64,000 bases of DNA from an uncultured Dehalococcoidia bacterium (GTDB taxonomy: Bacteria > Chloroflexota > Dehalococcoidia > Lucifugimonadales > Lucifugimonadaceae): assembly GCA_913052475.1 (NCBI GenBank), contig CAJXEJ010000001.1, positions 1-64,000 on the forward strand, in the 5' to 3' direction. The notes below the pieces were generated by a model that made no database searches, had not been told where the DNA came from, and saw only the letters and a list, made by a program, of their open reading frames with translations. Both the position numbers and the translations under genes were made by a program. How positions within the stretch are numbered: the stretch's first letter is position 1; each line of letters begins with the position of its first letter. Shown piece after piece: positions 46,107-55,744 of this stretch.

Positions 46107-47027
46107 ATGACCCCGAAATCGGCTGATAAATATCGTGGTATCTACGGAATCCCCGCGACACCATTCAATGAAGATGAAACACTAGATATTCGTTCGCTCG
46201 AAAGCGTTCTCAACTTCTCTGTTGAAAACGGCTGCCACGGAATCGTGATGCCGGTAATGGCGAGCGAATACCAGTCGCTCACCGACACCGAGCGCCAGCA
46301 AGTGTTCGATCTCACAGTCAAAGTTGTCGACAATCGAATTCCAACGGTTGCAGGTGTTTCGGGCATCTCAAACGTTCATTCGATCGAACTTGCCAAATAC
46401 GCCGAAGGGGCAGGGTTCGATTCGATTATCGCCATGCCACCGTTCAATCTTGCACAACCGTCGACGGCAGAAGTGTTGACCTTCTTCGAACAACTCAGCG
46501 ATGCGGTAATTATTCCGATCTGGATTCAGAACCACTCCGCAGGGGCGCCTCTCAGTGCCAAACAACTTGCTGAACTGTGCGAAAACGTCGAAAACGTGAG
46601 TTACGTCAAGGAAGAAACGGTATTTGCAGGTCAACTGGCGACGGCACTGCTTTATCTTGCTGGCGATTCCGTCAAAGGTGTGATGGGCGGGATGGGCTGT
46701 AAGTTCCTTGTTTCCGAATTCAACCGAGGTATATGTGGCAACATGCCAGCCTCCCACTTTGGCGACATTCACTCGAAAATTTGGAACTTGCTCGAAGATG
46801 GCGACGAAACCGGAGCGAGAGAAATTCACACTCGTATGGCTCCGCTCAACAACTATGAAAGCCTGTACGGGATGCGTGCTTTCAAGGAAATTCTCTACAG
46901 GCGAGGCGTAATTACATCGCCGACTACCCGTTCACCGGGTAAGAAAGAACTCGACAAGTTCGATCTTGCCGAATACGACACGCTACTGGCCTCAATCTCT
47001 GACCTGATGACCTGGAAGGCTTCTTAA
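46107..47027 (+). CDS. DapA/NanA-family protein lacking usual catalytic residues
   Basis: A 306-residue TIM-barrel protein of the dihydrodipicolinate-synthase family. The Schiff-base Lys is present at about 168 (SYVKEET). However, the GTTGE loop is replaced by PVMASE (about 49-54), and the Tyr of the usual YNxP motif is absent; the segment reads WIQNHSAGAP (about 139-148). The family usually cleaves or forms 2-keto acids. The changes suggest altered chemistry or loss of activity. Its stop lies 4 bp before a third enolase-superfamily gene, so it probably works on that gene's product. Confidence 0.85.
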   Translation: MTPKSADKYRGIYGIPATPFNEDETLDIRSLESVLNFSVENGCHGIVMPVMASEYQSLTDTERQQVFDLTVKVVDNRIPTVAGVSGISNVHSIELAKYAEGAGFDSIIAMPPFNLAQPSTAEVLTFFEQLSDAVIIPIWIQNHSAGAPLSAKQLAELCENVENVSYVKEETVFAGQLATALLYLAGDSVKGVMGGMGCKFLVSEFNRGICGNMPASHFGDIHSKIWNLLEDGDETGAREIHTRMAPLNNYESLYGMRAFKEILYRRGVITSPTTRSPGKKELDKFDLAEYDTLLASISDLMTWKAS

Positions 47028-47031
47028 CACC

Positions 47032-48225
47032 TTGAAAATCGAAGCTATCGACCTCTTTTACATAGCGCTCCCGAAAATAACTCGAACCGCCGACGGAACA
47101 CAGGATTCGCTCGTAGTTCGCGTACGCACCGACAACGGGCTCGAGGGCTGGGGTGAGTGCGACGCATCGCCTCTCGTGTCGATGACGGCGTATGTGATGC
47201 CGATGTCCCACTCGAACGTCATCAACATCCGAGAAGCGCTCCTTGGAGAAACCATCGATTCACCTGAAGACGTAATCCGCCTTCGCAAGAAGGCTGGTGA
47301 GTACGGACTCGATATTCAGCAACTCGATCACGCGGTAGCCGGGGCCGACATCGCCCTCTGGGACGTTCTAGGAAAACATCTCGGCGAACCGGTCTGGAAG
47401 CTGATCGGTCACAATGTATCTTTCAAAAAACTTCCGTACGCCAGCGTTTTGTTCGGCGATAACCCTGCCGAAACACGCGCGATTGCCGATTCGATCGTCG
47501 AACGTGAGTTCCGGGCTGCCAAGTTCGGATGGGGGCCGATGGGTCGAGGTTCGCTTGCCGACGATATCGCTCTTGTTCAGGCAGCCCGCGATGGTCTTGG
47601 ACCTGATGAAAAGCTATTAATCGATGCCGGAATCATCTGGGGTGACAACGTAGATGCTGCATACGAACGAGCGGTCGCGTTCGCTGATCTCGGAGTGACC
47701 TGGCTCGAAGAACCACTCCGAACCGAAGAAGTCGGCGCATATAAAGAACTCAGCGAACGCGTTCGGGCAAATGGCGTGCAGATTGGCATCGCGGGTGGTG
47801 AAGGAGCCGACTTCTACCGAGTAGCTGACGACATGATGACCAACGCCGGTCTCGACTTCGTTCAAATAGATGTTGGTCGCATCGGAGGTATCACCGAAGC
47901 CAAGCGTGTCGCCGACAGGGCACACGAACTCGGCATCCAGTACGTAAACCACACGTTCAAGAGCCATCTTTCGGTCGCTGCCTCCATCCACGTCTTCGCC
48001 GGCTACGAAGAATTCGACCTAACCGAATACCCGGCTGGAGATTCGGCATTAATACTCGGACTCACAGCCCCAACAGGCGTTTTTAGAGACTCCGAAGGTC
48101 TCGTTCAGGCTCCCGACACTCCCGGTCTCGGTGTAGAAGCCAATCTGGAAACCATCAGCCAATACCAACGCCACGTAAAAATCGAAATCGACGGCGCTGT
48201 CCTGTTCGAATCGTCGCAGCCGTAG
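47032..48225 (+). CDS. Enolase-superfamily protein (mandelate racemase/MLE family)
   Basis: A 397-residue protein. The first ligand is D198 (LLIDAG), then E226 (WLEEPL) and E257 (AGGEGAD). D280 (QIDVGRIGG) and H307 (NHTFKSH) follow. K164 lies in AAKFGWGPMG. The lack of an ExH at the first position and the Asp ligand distinguish it from the two galactonate-like paralogues. It starts with TTG 4 bp after the DapA-like stop, so it is translationally linked. Likely substrate is a sugar or organic acid. Dehydratase or racemase activity cannot be told from sequence. Confidence 0.86.
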   Translation: MKIEAIDLFYIALPKITRTADGTQDSLVVRVRTDNGLEGWGECDASPLVSMTAYVMPMSHSNVINIREALLGETIDSPEDVIRLRKKAGEYGLDIQQLDHAVAGADIALWDVLGKHLGEPVWKLIGHNVSFKKLPYASVLFGDNPAETRAIADSIVEREFRAAKFGWGPMGRGSLADDIALVQAARDGLGPDEKLLIDAGIIWGDNVDAAYERAVAFADLGVTWLEEPLRTEEVGAYKELSERVRANGVQIGIAGGEGADFYRVADDMMTNAGLDFVQIDVGRIGGITEAKRVADRAHELGIQYVNHTFKSHLSVAASIHVFAGYEEFDLTEYPAGDSALILGLTAPTGVFRDSEGLVQAPDTPGLGVEANLETISQYQRHVKIEIDGAVLFESSQP

Positions 48226-48284
48226 AGTCACCACTGAGACATTCGTTCTTGACGCACACCCTTCTCATTCATAGAATTTGTTAG

Positions 48285-48311
48285 CTAGCACTCTAAGCTT
48301 GCGGCTGCTAA
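48285..48311 (+). promoter_or_regulatory. CIRCE-like HrcA operator
   Basis: CTAGCACTC, 9 bp, GGCTGCTAA. The consensus is TTAGCACTC-N9-GAGTGCTAA: the left half matches 8 of 9 and the right half 7 of 9 with exact N9 spacing. It lies 127 bp upstream of groES. HrcA control of groESL is therefore likely; hrcA is not in the window. Confidence 0.75.
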
Positions 48312-48352
48312 CAGTCGTTAAAGTCGAATGCTGATCAAGAAATCGGTCGAAT

Positions 48353-48396
48353 TTGAGCCTGATTTGCTACGTTCGCACCGTTTGAATCAGGCTCAA
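48353..48396 (+). promoter_or_regulatory. 12-bp inverted repeat in groES leader
   Basis: Perfect arms TTGAGCCTGATT and AATCAGGCTCAA with a 20-nt loop, ending 26 bp before the groES Shine-Dalgarno. Position suggests a 5' leader hairpin or a second protein-binding site. Confidence 0.5.
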
Positions 48397-48437
48397 TCAT
48401 ATCGATTTCTCGTCTACCACTAAGGAGAAAATATTCA

Positions 48438-48734
48438 GTGGCATTGAACCTCACACCGCTTGGTGACAGGGTGATCATCGAGCCTTCCGAGGATGAGGCA
48501 TCGACCTCTCCTGGCGGAATCATCATTCCTGACACAGCGAAAGAAAAACCCCAGCAGGGCTCCGTCGTAGCAGCCGGCCCCGGCCGAACAAGCGACGACG
48601 GTAACGTTATCGACATGCCGGTCAAAGTCGGCCAAAGCGTCATCTACTCAAAGTACGCAGGTACCGAGTATGCAGAAGGCGGAGTCGAATACCTCATCGT
48701 TCGAGAGAGCGACATCCTCGCAATCGTTGGATAG
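48438..48734 (+). CDS. groES: Co-chaperonin GroES
   Basis: A 98-residue GroES ring subunit that caps GroEL. Conserved parts are LTPLGDRVIIEPSEDE, SPGGIIIPDTAKEKPQQG, and the C-terminal ILAIVG. It starts with GTG, with AAGGAG about 9 bases upstream. The CIRCE-like operator and a leader hairpin precede it. groEL follows 42 bp downstream. Confidence 0.97.
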   Translation: MALNLTPLGDRVIIEPSEDEASTSPGGIIIPDTAKEKPQQGSVVAAGPGRTSDDGNVIDMPVKVGQSVIYSKYAGTEYAEGGVEYLIVRESDILAIVG

Positions 48735-48776
48735 TTCACTTCGAACTAACCAGCATTTTTTGGAGATATTTAAATA

Positions 48777-50408
48777 ATGGCAAGTAAAGAACTAAAGTTC
48801 GGTGACGAAGCTCGATCCCGCCTTAAAGAAGGTATCGATGTTCTGGCCGACACTCTTAAGGCGACACTCGGCCCACGCGGTCGAAACGTTATCGTCGACA
48901 AGAAATTCGGTCCCCCGCAGGTCAACTCAGATGGTGTAACAATCGCCAAGGAGATCGACCTCGAGGATCCGTTTGCAAACATGGGTGCTCAACTGCTCAA
49001 GGAGGTCTCAAAGAAGACCAACGACGACGCTGGTGATGGCACAACCACTTCAACCGTTCTCGCTCAGGCAATCATTGCCGACGGCTTCAAGAACGTTGCG
49101 GCTGGTGCCGACCCAATGGCAATCAAGCGTGGCATGGAAACTGCTATGGGCGCCGTTCGTGACTCAATCGCTAGCCAGTCGACTCCGGTTGACACCAAGG
49201 AACAGATCGAAAGCGTTGCGATCCTCTCTTCCCACGACGACGAGATGGGCTCGCTCATTTCCGACGTTATGGACAAGGTTGGTAAGGACGGCGTGATCAC
49301 CGTCGACGAGTCGAAGTCTCTTTCATACGAGACTGAGTTCGTTGAGGGTATGCAGATCGACCGTGGTTTCCTCTCGCCGTATTTCGTAACCAACTCGGAA
49401 CGACAGGAATCGGTTCTTGCCGACCCCTACGTTCTGATCACCTCGCAGAAGATTTCTGCAATTTCCGACCTCCTCCCCGTTCTGGAGAAGGTTCTGCAGA
49501 CCAAAAAGAACATTCTTGTTATCGCAGAAGACGTTGAGGGCGAGGCACTCGCCACTCTCGTTGTGAACAAGCTTCGTGGCACACTGAACGTCGCAGCCGT
49601 AAAGGCTCCTGGCTTCGGTGACCGCCGAAAGGCAATGCTCGAAGACATCGCCATCCTCACCGGTGGCACGGTCATCTCAGAAGAAATCGGTCGCAAGCTC
49701 GACACGGTTACTCTTGATGACCTCGGCAAGTGCAAGCAGGTCGTCGTTTCTAAGGACGAGACTACGTTTGTCGACGGTGATGGCTCTGCCGACGCTCTCA
49801 CAGGTCGCAAGGCTGAGATCGAGACGCAGATCGCCGACACTTCATCCGACTACGACCGTGAGAAGCTCCAAGAGCGACTCGCAAAGTTATCCGGCGGAGT
49901 CGCCATACTCCAAGTCGGCGCAGCCACCGAAATTGAGATGAAAGAAAAGAAACAGCGCATGGAAGATGCCCTTTCGGCTACTCGTGCTGCTGTTGAAGAG
50001 GGAATCGTTCCCGGTGGTGGAACAGTCCTCATTCGTGCAGCTGCAACACTTGCAGGCGTCACTTCTGATGTCGACGATGTGCAGACCGGTATCGACATTC
50101 TTCGCCGATCACTCGTTGCTCCTCTCAAGGTCATCGCCGCTAACTCTGGTTACGAAGGCGCAGTGATTCTTGCCAAAGTTGCCGAGAACGCCGACAAGAA
50201 CTACGGTTTCGACGCTCACATCGGTGAGTACGGTGACATGGTCGACATGGGAATCGTTGACCCTGCCAAAGTAACTCGTGCCGCAGTCGAAAACGCCGTT
50301 TCCGTAGCTGGAATGATTCTCACAACTGAGACTCTGATCAGCGAAAAGGACGAGCCAATGCCAGCAATGCCGGCAGGCGGACCTCCTGGTGGAGACATGG
50401 GCTTCTAA
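48777..50408 (+). CDS. groEL: Chaperonin GroEL
   Basis: A 543-residue chaperonin that folds proteins with ATP. Family features: [10 protein letters not shown], the nucleotide-binding [28 protein letters not shown], and late [12 protein letters not shown]. The C-terminus ends in [15 protein letters not shown] rather than the long GGM repeats of many bacteria, a variation seen in several phyla. GGAG precedes the ATG. A strong terminator follows. Confidence 0.98.
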   Translation: MASKELKFGDEARSRLKEGIDVLADTLKATLGPRGRNVIVDKKFGPPQVNSDGVTIAKEIDLEDPFANMGAQLLKEVSKKTNDDAGDGTTTSTVLAQAIIADGFKNVAAGADPMAIKRGMETAMGAVRDSIASQSTPVDTKEQIESVAILSSHDDEMGSLISDVMDKVGKDGVITVDESKSLSYETEFVEGMQIDRGFLSPYFVTNSERQESVLADPYVLITSQKISAISDLLPVLEKVLQTKKNILVIAEDVEGEALATLVVNKLRGTLNVAAVKAPGFGDRRKAMLEDIAILTGGTVISEEIGRKLDTVTLDDLGKCKQVVVSKDETTFVDGDGSADALTGRKAEIETQIADTSSDYDREKLQERLAKLSGGVAILQVGAATEIEMKEKKQRMEDALSATRAAVEEGIVPGGGTVLIRAAATLAGVTSDVDDVQTGIDILRRSLVAPLKVIAANSGYEGAVILAKVAENADKNYGFDAHIGEYGDMVDMGIVDPAKVTRAAVENAVSVAGMILTTETLISEKDEPMPAMPAGGPPGGDMGF

Positions 50409-50435
50409 ATAGCCCTTGCTTTACTAAGCAATTTG

Positions 50436-50469
50436 AAAAAGGTCGCATCGAAAGGTGCGACCTTTTTTT
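50436..50469 (+). terminator. Intrinsic terminator of groESL
   Basis: Stem AAAAAGGTCGCA / TGCGACCTTTTT (12 bp), an 8-nt loop and a T7 tract, 28 bp after groEL. Confidence 0.9.
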
Positions 50470-50485
50470 ACGGGAGCCCATGCCC

Positions 50486-50518
50486 CCTTCTCCCAGCGGG
50501 TGGAAGCTGGGAGGAGGG
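50486..50518. repeat. Purine/pyrimidine-rich palindrome (dispersed element)
   Basis: CTCCCAGC / GCTGGGAG arms (8 bp) with an 8-nt loop, flanked by more C/T on the left and G/A on the right. It is one of several similar CCCTC...GAGGG elements between 50 and 63.4 kb (also near 58601, 60275, 62298 and 63371). Confidence 0.5.
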
Positions 50519-50559
50519 AGAGTTTTCCTGCAGCATAACGCTCTCAATCTACCCGGCGT

Positions 50560-51037
50560 TCTAAACCCGGGCAGTTTCATGGCCCAAAACGCCGCCTCAA
50601 CTCGATTCCGCGCACCGATCTTGGCTTTCAGAGGCACGACGTGGTTTTTAACAGTCGCCGTACTGATGAAAATAGAATCTGCGATCTCAGCATCGCTGAG
50701 TCCCTTTGCAATAGCAAGTAAAACCACTTCTTCTAGCTCGATGAGTGGTTCGACCGAATCGGCGATCCCAACCTTATCCGTATCAGTAAAAGCCGATAGC
50801 AAGCGAGTAGTTGCTACCGGTGCAATCATTGCCTCTCCGTTCGCAGCTGCATGAATCGCCTGGAATAATGCTCCTTGCTCCTGCGGCCTTGAGCAGGAAT
50901 CCGCGCGCGCCCGCTTTCAACTCTCCATGAACATATTCGGCGAGATCGAACGGCGTGATGACAACAATTCGCATTGGCTCTTCGACACGAGGCCCTGCCG
51001 GCAATCGAGTAGCCTCGAGTCCGTCCATTCCAGGCAT
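50560..51037 (-). pseudogene. NarL/LuxR-type response regulator relic
   Basis: On the minus strand: MPGMDGLEATR, IVVITPFDLAEYVHGELK, AGARGFLLKAAGA (receiver domain end), then after a frameshift near 50862 AIHAAANGEAMIAPV, and the LuxR helix-turn-helix LAIAKGLSDAEIADSIFIS, TATVKNHV. A TAA directly precedes the MPGMDG codon, so the N-terminal half of the receiver, including the phosphate-accepting Asp, is lost. The DNA-binding part is almost complete but in another frame. Confidence 0.7.
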
Positions 51038-51267
51038 TTACATAAGTGAACAGCAGTAAGAATCAACCCACCTACGTTCAAAACGGTTCTGTACTCGCGT
51101 ACTGACCCCCACGTAACTTGTACGTGACAGCCCTCTCCTATTCTCAGTGCTTAACAAGCTAAACTTACGTGTGGAGGCAGGCTGATCATGCATTCAGCGG
51201 GAAGTCGAACCCGCCGAACGCCACCCAAGTGCACGAAACCGGCCGGCCAGTGAGTTAGTGCAACGAT

Positions 51268-52521
51268 ATGAACTCTTTCCGCTTTGTACACGCGGCAGAT
51301 CTTCACATCGATTCACCCTTCGCGGGTGTCGGTGACGCCGATAATCGAGTAGCGACCCGTCTTCGAGAGGCAACTTATGAGGCCTTTCAGAACCTAGTCG
51401 ATCTTTGCATTAACCAGAATGCCGACTTCCTCGTAATCGCTGGTGACGTTTACAATGGCGCCGATCGCTCGGTTCGAGCACAGTTGCGCTTCCGAGACGG
51501 TCTTTCCAAGCTCGCAGAAGCCGGAATTCAATCTTTCGTAGTCCACGGCAACCACGATCCACTCGATGGCTGGCAGTCGTCGATCTCGTGGCCAGAAGGC
51601 GTTCACATCTTCGGTGCAACTCCCGAATGGAAGAATTTCGAGAAGAACGGCGAATTCGTTGCAGCCGTTCAGGGCATGAGCTACCCGACGCGAGAAGTAA
51701 CCGACAATCTCGCCGTACAATTCAACCCTCCTGAATCGGGAAAAATATTCGCTATCGGACTCCTTCACGCTAACGTTGGAGCCAACAGCGTTCACTCCAA
51801 CTACGCACCTTGCACGGTGGAAGACCTTTCAAAGTTGGGAATCGACTACTGGGCTCTGGGTCACGTGCACACCCGTCAAACTCTCAAACGCGCTGCTCCT
51901 GTAATTGCCTACCCTGGCAATACGCAGGGCCGACACCCGAACGAGACTGGTGCCCGGGGTGCTCTGGTCGTTGATGTAGATTCCTCTGGAGTCTCTCGTG
52001 GTGAGTTTGTACCGCTCGATGTTGTTCGATGGGATCGGGCAGAAGTCGATATTTCAAACATCGAAACAATCGACAGTCTCGATTCGGCAATTCAACAGGC
52101 AACCGACAACTTGAGTGCTCAGGCCGAAGAACGAGACGTTGTTTGCCGCCTGAATATCGTCGGGCGTGGACCGCTTCACGAGCAATTGGCAGCCAGTGAT
52201 GCTGTTGACGACTTGCTCGATTCGGTTCGCAGTGCTTGGAGCAGTGGTGGATCGCCGTGGGTATGGGTAGAAAGAATAGTTGACTCGACTCGACCGGCAA
52301 TCGACATCGAATTCCGAGCTAAACAGGACGATTTCCTCGGAGCCACGCTAAAACGTGCTCTCCTGTCGTCCACCGAGTCCGACGAAATTAATCGACTCAC
52401 CGAAATCGTGTCCCATGTGTATAGCGGTCGCCGCAACGGTCTTGAAAAGCCAAGCGATGAGCAGGTGTCAAACTGGGCGGAAGAAGCTCGCTGGTATCTG
52501 GCTGAGCTGTTGGAGCAGTGA
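51268..52521 (+). CDS. SbcD-like DNA repair exonuclease (metallophosphoesterase, YhaO type)
   Basis: A 417-residue Mre11-like nuclease. Metal motifs in order: HAADLHIDSPF, VIAGDVYNG, VVHGNHDPLDG, LLHANVG and GHVHTRQ. The C-terminal part is helical and Ser/Glu-rich. Its stop TGA overlaps the Shine-Dalgarno of the ATPase gene that follows. In Gram-positives the YhaO/YhaN pair is the non-hook equivalent of SbcD/SbcC, and I infer that type. It likely processes DNA ends. Confidence 0.9.
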   Translation: MNSFRFVHAADLHIDSPFAGVGDADNRVATRLREATYEAFQNLVDLCINQNADFLVIAGDVYNGADRSVRAQLRFRDGLSKLAEAGIQSFVVHGNHDPLDGWQSSISWPEGVHIFGATPEWKNFEKNGEFVAAVQGMSYPTREVTDNLAVQFNPPESGKIFAIGLLHANVGANSVHSNYAPCTVEDLSKLGIDYWALGHVHTRQTLKRAAPVIAYPGNTQGRHPNETGARGALVVDVDSSGVSRGEFVPLDVVRWDRAEVDISNIETIDSLDSAIQQATDNLSAQAEERDVVCRLNIVGRGPLHEQLAASDAVDDLLDSVRSAWSSGGSPWVWVERIVDSTRPAIDIEFRAKQDDFLGATLKRALLSSTESDEINRLTEIVSHVYSGRRNGLEKPSDEQVSNWAEEARWYLAELLEQ

Positions 52522-52528
52522 GGATAAC

Positions 52529-55500
52529 TTGCGACTAACAGGAATCAACATAGAAAACTTTGGTCCGTTCGCCGATAAAGGCTTCGATGATCTTTCAAGC
52601 CGACTCACACTGCTGCACGGCTCGAACGAAGCGGGTAAATCGGCGATTCGGGCGTTCCTGCGGTCGACTTTGTTCGGTTACGCCACGAAGACTGACCGGG
52701 CATCACTTCGAGAGTTATTCCTTTACAACCACTTCAAGCCAGAACCTGGCTCAGGAGCGGTATCACTCGTCACCTCCTCTGACACTAATTTCGATATTCA
52801 TCGACGTGATGGCAAAAAGCGAGGCGAAGTAGCTATTACTGGTGATGCGACCGGTAGTGGCGACCTACTGCACGACCTGCTCGGTGGTATCGACAGCGAA
52901 CTTTACACAAACGTATTCTCAATCTCGTTAAGCGAGCTTCAGGTGATGTCGTCGCTCAACTCTGACGAGATACGAGACAAGATCTACTCGGTAGGGCTCG
53001 GCCTCGCCAATGTTTCACTCACGGGCGCACGTGCCGAACTCGACGATGAACTGCGCAAACTGCGAAGCCCTCGGGCCGGCAGGATGCGCAAGCTCGAAAA
53101 AGGCCTCGCAGAAGCAAGGGCAAAACTCGAAGAAACACGTCGAGGAATCGATCAGTACAAAGAGCTCGCAAACAACCTCGAACGAGTTCTAGAGTCCATC
53201 TACTCTCAGACCGAAGAACTTGAAGAGATGCGTACCGGAATTGAGCGTCAGAAAACTCTCGTCTCGCTCCGAACTCCGTGGGAACGCAAAACCGAGATCG
53301 AGCGTCAAATATCTGAGCTTCCCGAAAACGAAATGTTTCCAGAAGACGGACTGCAGCAACTCAACAACATTGTCGAGCAGAAGGCCAACCTTCAGGAACA
53401 GATGGATGAAGGCGCACTTCGCCAGCAAGAGCGAAAGACCGAATCTGAATCAGTCGGCGTAGTTGATGCTTTCAGCGAGCTGGGCGACGACATTCGCAAA
53501 CTCCTGATGGAAACTGCCTACTACACGAAGGCGGTCAACGATCTGCCCGTTGTCGAACAAGAACTCGAAAAGGAACAGGCGCAACTCGATCGTGACCTTG
53601 CCGAACTCGGATGGTCAGAAGAAGCCGTAAGTAAATTTGAAACACCGCTCGATCTCCAGTCGAATCTGGAATCCACCGGACGCGAACTCACATCAGCGCG
53701 ACGTAAGTACCAGAAAGCCGAACTCACCGTTAAAACTCGCATTGAAGATCGCGAGACGATGGCCGACGAAGCTCTCAAGCTTGCCGGTGCACGTGATGCA
53801 CTGACCAACGTTCCAACGGAGATATCGGCTGATCTTGAGAAGAGGCGTGATCGACTGTCTCGACTACGAGCCGCAATTGCCGACTCAGGATCAATTCGAT
53901 CCGAGATGAATGAGGCACATGGCAACCTCGCCAAAACTCTCGCGCAGGCCGAGACCAAGGACATCGGTGGTTTTGCTGGTTCTATCCTAATTCCAGTAAC
54001 TGTGATCATCGTTGGTATCGCTTCGATGGCATGGAGCTACATGCAAGCCGAACTTTCCGGCGTACTCGCTGGATTGCTTGGACTTGTCGCCGGTTTCATG
54101 CTTATATCTCGTGCTAGGGCTGCTGGTGGATTCAAAATCACGATTCGCAAGCCTGCAATTAGCGAAGCCAACGATGTGGCGAACGTCCAGGTAGAAGAGA
54201 TTCAGGAACGTCTCGACGCAGTCGGAAAAGAAATATCTGAAATCGCTCGCGAATTCAGCATCAGTTCCATACCTTCCATACGTGACGTGGAAGAAAAAGC
54301 TGGCGAACTCGACCGCTCTTTAGACCTACGACGACGATTTGAAGCACTTTCGAGAGAATTCGAAGCCGCTGCGGCTCGACTCGCCACAATCGATAACCGA
54401 CTTGGCGAAGCCCACAACGCACTCGCACTCGGCTTGAACACTCTTACCGACGTTAAAAACCGGTGGCAACAGCTACTTGAACGATCCGAACTACGTATCG
54501 ATCTCGATCCCGAACAGGCTGCCAACGTTATGGCAAGTATTCGAACGCTGAAGAGCCAGCAACGAACTACAACAAGTTTGCGCATGCGAGTCTCTCAAAT
54601 GTCGGATACCGCCGGCGAGATAGACTTCCGCTTGTCAGAAATTCTCGAAGCGGCCAGATTGCCAGAAGCACCAGCACAGCAGGGCACTCAGGCACTGGAA
54701 GATCTCGCAAGTCGACTCCTCGCACACGACCGTGCAGTCGAACGCCAGAACCAGATCGCAGCTGAAATGGAAATCTGGATCACAGAATTCACGACCCTTG
54801 AAGGTCGAATGTCAGAACTCGATGCCAAAATTGGCACACTGCTCGAAAAGGCGCAAACTTACGATCACCAAGAATTCAAAGCCCTGGCTATTCAGGTACA
54901 GGAACGACGCGATCTCGAACGCAAACTTTCGGAGCTACTGGAGAACTCTCCTCTGCTCAGCAACGAAGATGGCCAGCCTTACCGCGACGATCTTCAGACG
55001 ACTCCGCACGAAGAAACGGTCGCGAGGCTGCAGCAGCTTGAAGACGAAGAGAAACGACTCCGTTCGATTGTTGACGGATTACACGAGGAACAAGGCAACT
55101 TGCGTCGACAACAGGTTGAATTTGAAAAATCAGGACTTGCGCTCGAACTTCACTCGAAGATCAATGTTCTGGAAGAAAAGCTCAATAGCGACGCGCAACG
55201 ATGGGCAGTTCTCACGATCGCACGTGATGTGTTCGAGCGCACCCGCGAAGAGTTCCAGCAGAAACGACAGCCGGCGCTCATGCGATCGGCATCAAAGTAC
55301 TTGTCCGATCTCACACTTGGGCGCTACACCAGTGTTCGAGCCGTAATTGGCGAAAAAGAGCAGGACTTCGAAGTCGTCGAAGGCGAAGCTCACACTAAGC
55401 GTGCAAACGAGTTGAGCCGAGGTACTGCCGAGCAACTGTTCCTCGCCATGCGCTTCGCACTGATCGAGGAATACGCCAAGAACGCCGAGCCAATGCCGGT

Positions 55501-55738
55501 CGTTCTCGACGATATCCTCGTGAACTTCGATCCAGAGCGTGCCAAGGCGGCCTGTAAGGTCATCATGGATCTCTCAGAGCGCTTCCAGGTGATCTTCCTT
55601 ACGTGCCACCCTGAGACGGAGGCGATGTTCAAGTCTGTCGCACCCAACGGCAAGAAGGCCCGCGAAGCGGCGATGAGCGTTATTGAACTGAACGGCACTA
55701 CGTCGGAAGAGCGGTTAACCCTCGTCGAACCGGCGTAA
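52529..55738 (+). CDS. SbcC-like ATPase (YhaN type), AAA plus coiled coils
   Basis: A 1069-residue ATPase. Walker A is LLHGSNEAGKSAIRAF, then LLHDLLGGIDSELYTNVFSI. Two long coiled-coil regions (about 170-450 and 540-880) flank a hydrophobic pair near 490-530 (LIPVTVIIVGIASMAW and GVLAGLLGLVAGFMLI), which look like two membrane segments. The end has LSRGTAEQLFLAMRFA (signature) and PVVLDDILVNFD (Walker B). No CxxC zinc hook is seen, which fits YhaN. The start is the TTG at 52529, preceded by GAGG. It follows the nuclease gene by 7 bp. Confidence 0.88.
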   Translation: MRLTGINIENFGPFADKGFDDLSSRLTLLHGSNEAGKSAIRAFLRSTLFGYATKTDRASLRELFLYNHFKPEPGSGAVSLVTSSDTNFDIHRRDGKKRGEVAITGDATGSGDLLHDLLGGIDSELYTNVFSISLSELQVMSSLNSDEIRDKIYSVGLGLANVSLTGARAELDDELRKLRSPRAGRMRKLEKGLAEARAKLEETRRGIDQYKELANNLERVLESIYSQTEELEEMRTGIERQKTLVSLRTPWERKTEIERQISELPENEMFPEDGLQQLNNIVEQKANLQEQMDEGALRQQERKTESESVGVVDAFSELGDDIRKLLMETAYYTKAVNDLPVVEQELEKEQAQLDRDLAELGWSEEAVSKFETPLDLQSNLESTGRELTSARRKYQKAELTVKTRIEDRETMADEALKLAGARDALTNVPTEISADLEKRRDRLSRLRAAIADSGSIRSEMNEAHGNLAKTLAQAETKDIGGFAGSILIPVTVIIVGIASMAWSYMQAELSGVLAGLLGLVAGFMLISRARAAGGFKITIRKPAISEANDVANVQVEEIQERLDAVGKEISEIAREFSISSIPSIRDVEEKAGELDRSLDLRRRFEALSREFEAAAARLATIDNRLGEAHNALALGLNTLTDVKNRWQQLLERSELRIDLDPEQAANVMASIRTLKSQQRTTTSLRMRVSQMSDTAGEIDFRLSEILEAARLPEAPAQQGTQALEDLASRLLAHDRAVERQNQIAAEMEIWITEFTTLEGRMSELDAKIGTLLEKAQTYDHQEFKALAIQVQERRDLERKLSELLENSPLLSNEDGQPYRDDLQTTPHEETVARLQQLEDEEKRLRSIVDGLHEEQGNLRRQQVEFEKSGLALELHSKINVLEEKLNSDAQRWAVLTIARDVFERTREEFQQKRQPALMRSASKYLSDLTLGRYTSVRAVIGEKEQDFEVVEGEAHTKRANELSRGTAEQLFLAMRFALIEEYAKNAEPMPVVLDDILVNFDPERAKAACKVIMDLSERFQVIFLTCHPETEAMFKSVAPNGKKAREAAMSVIELNGTTSEERLTLVEPA

Positions 55739-55744
55739 CGTAGC

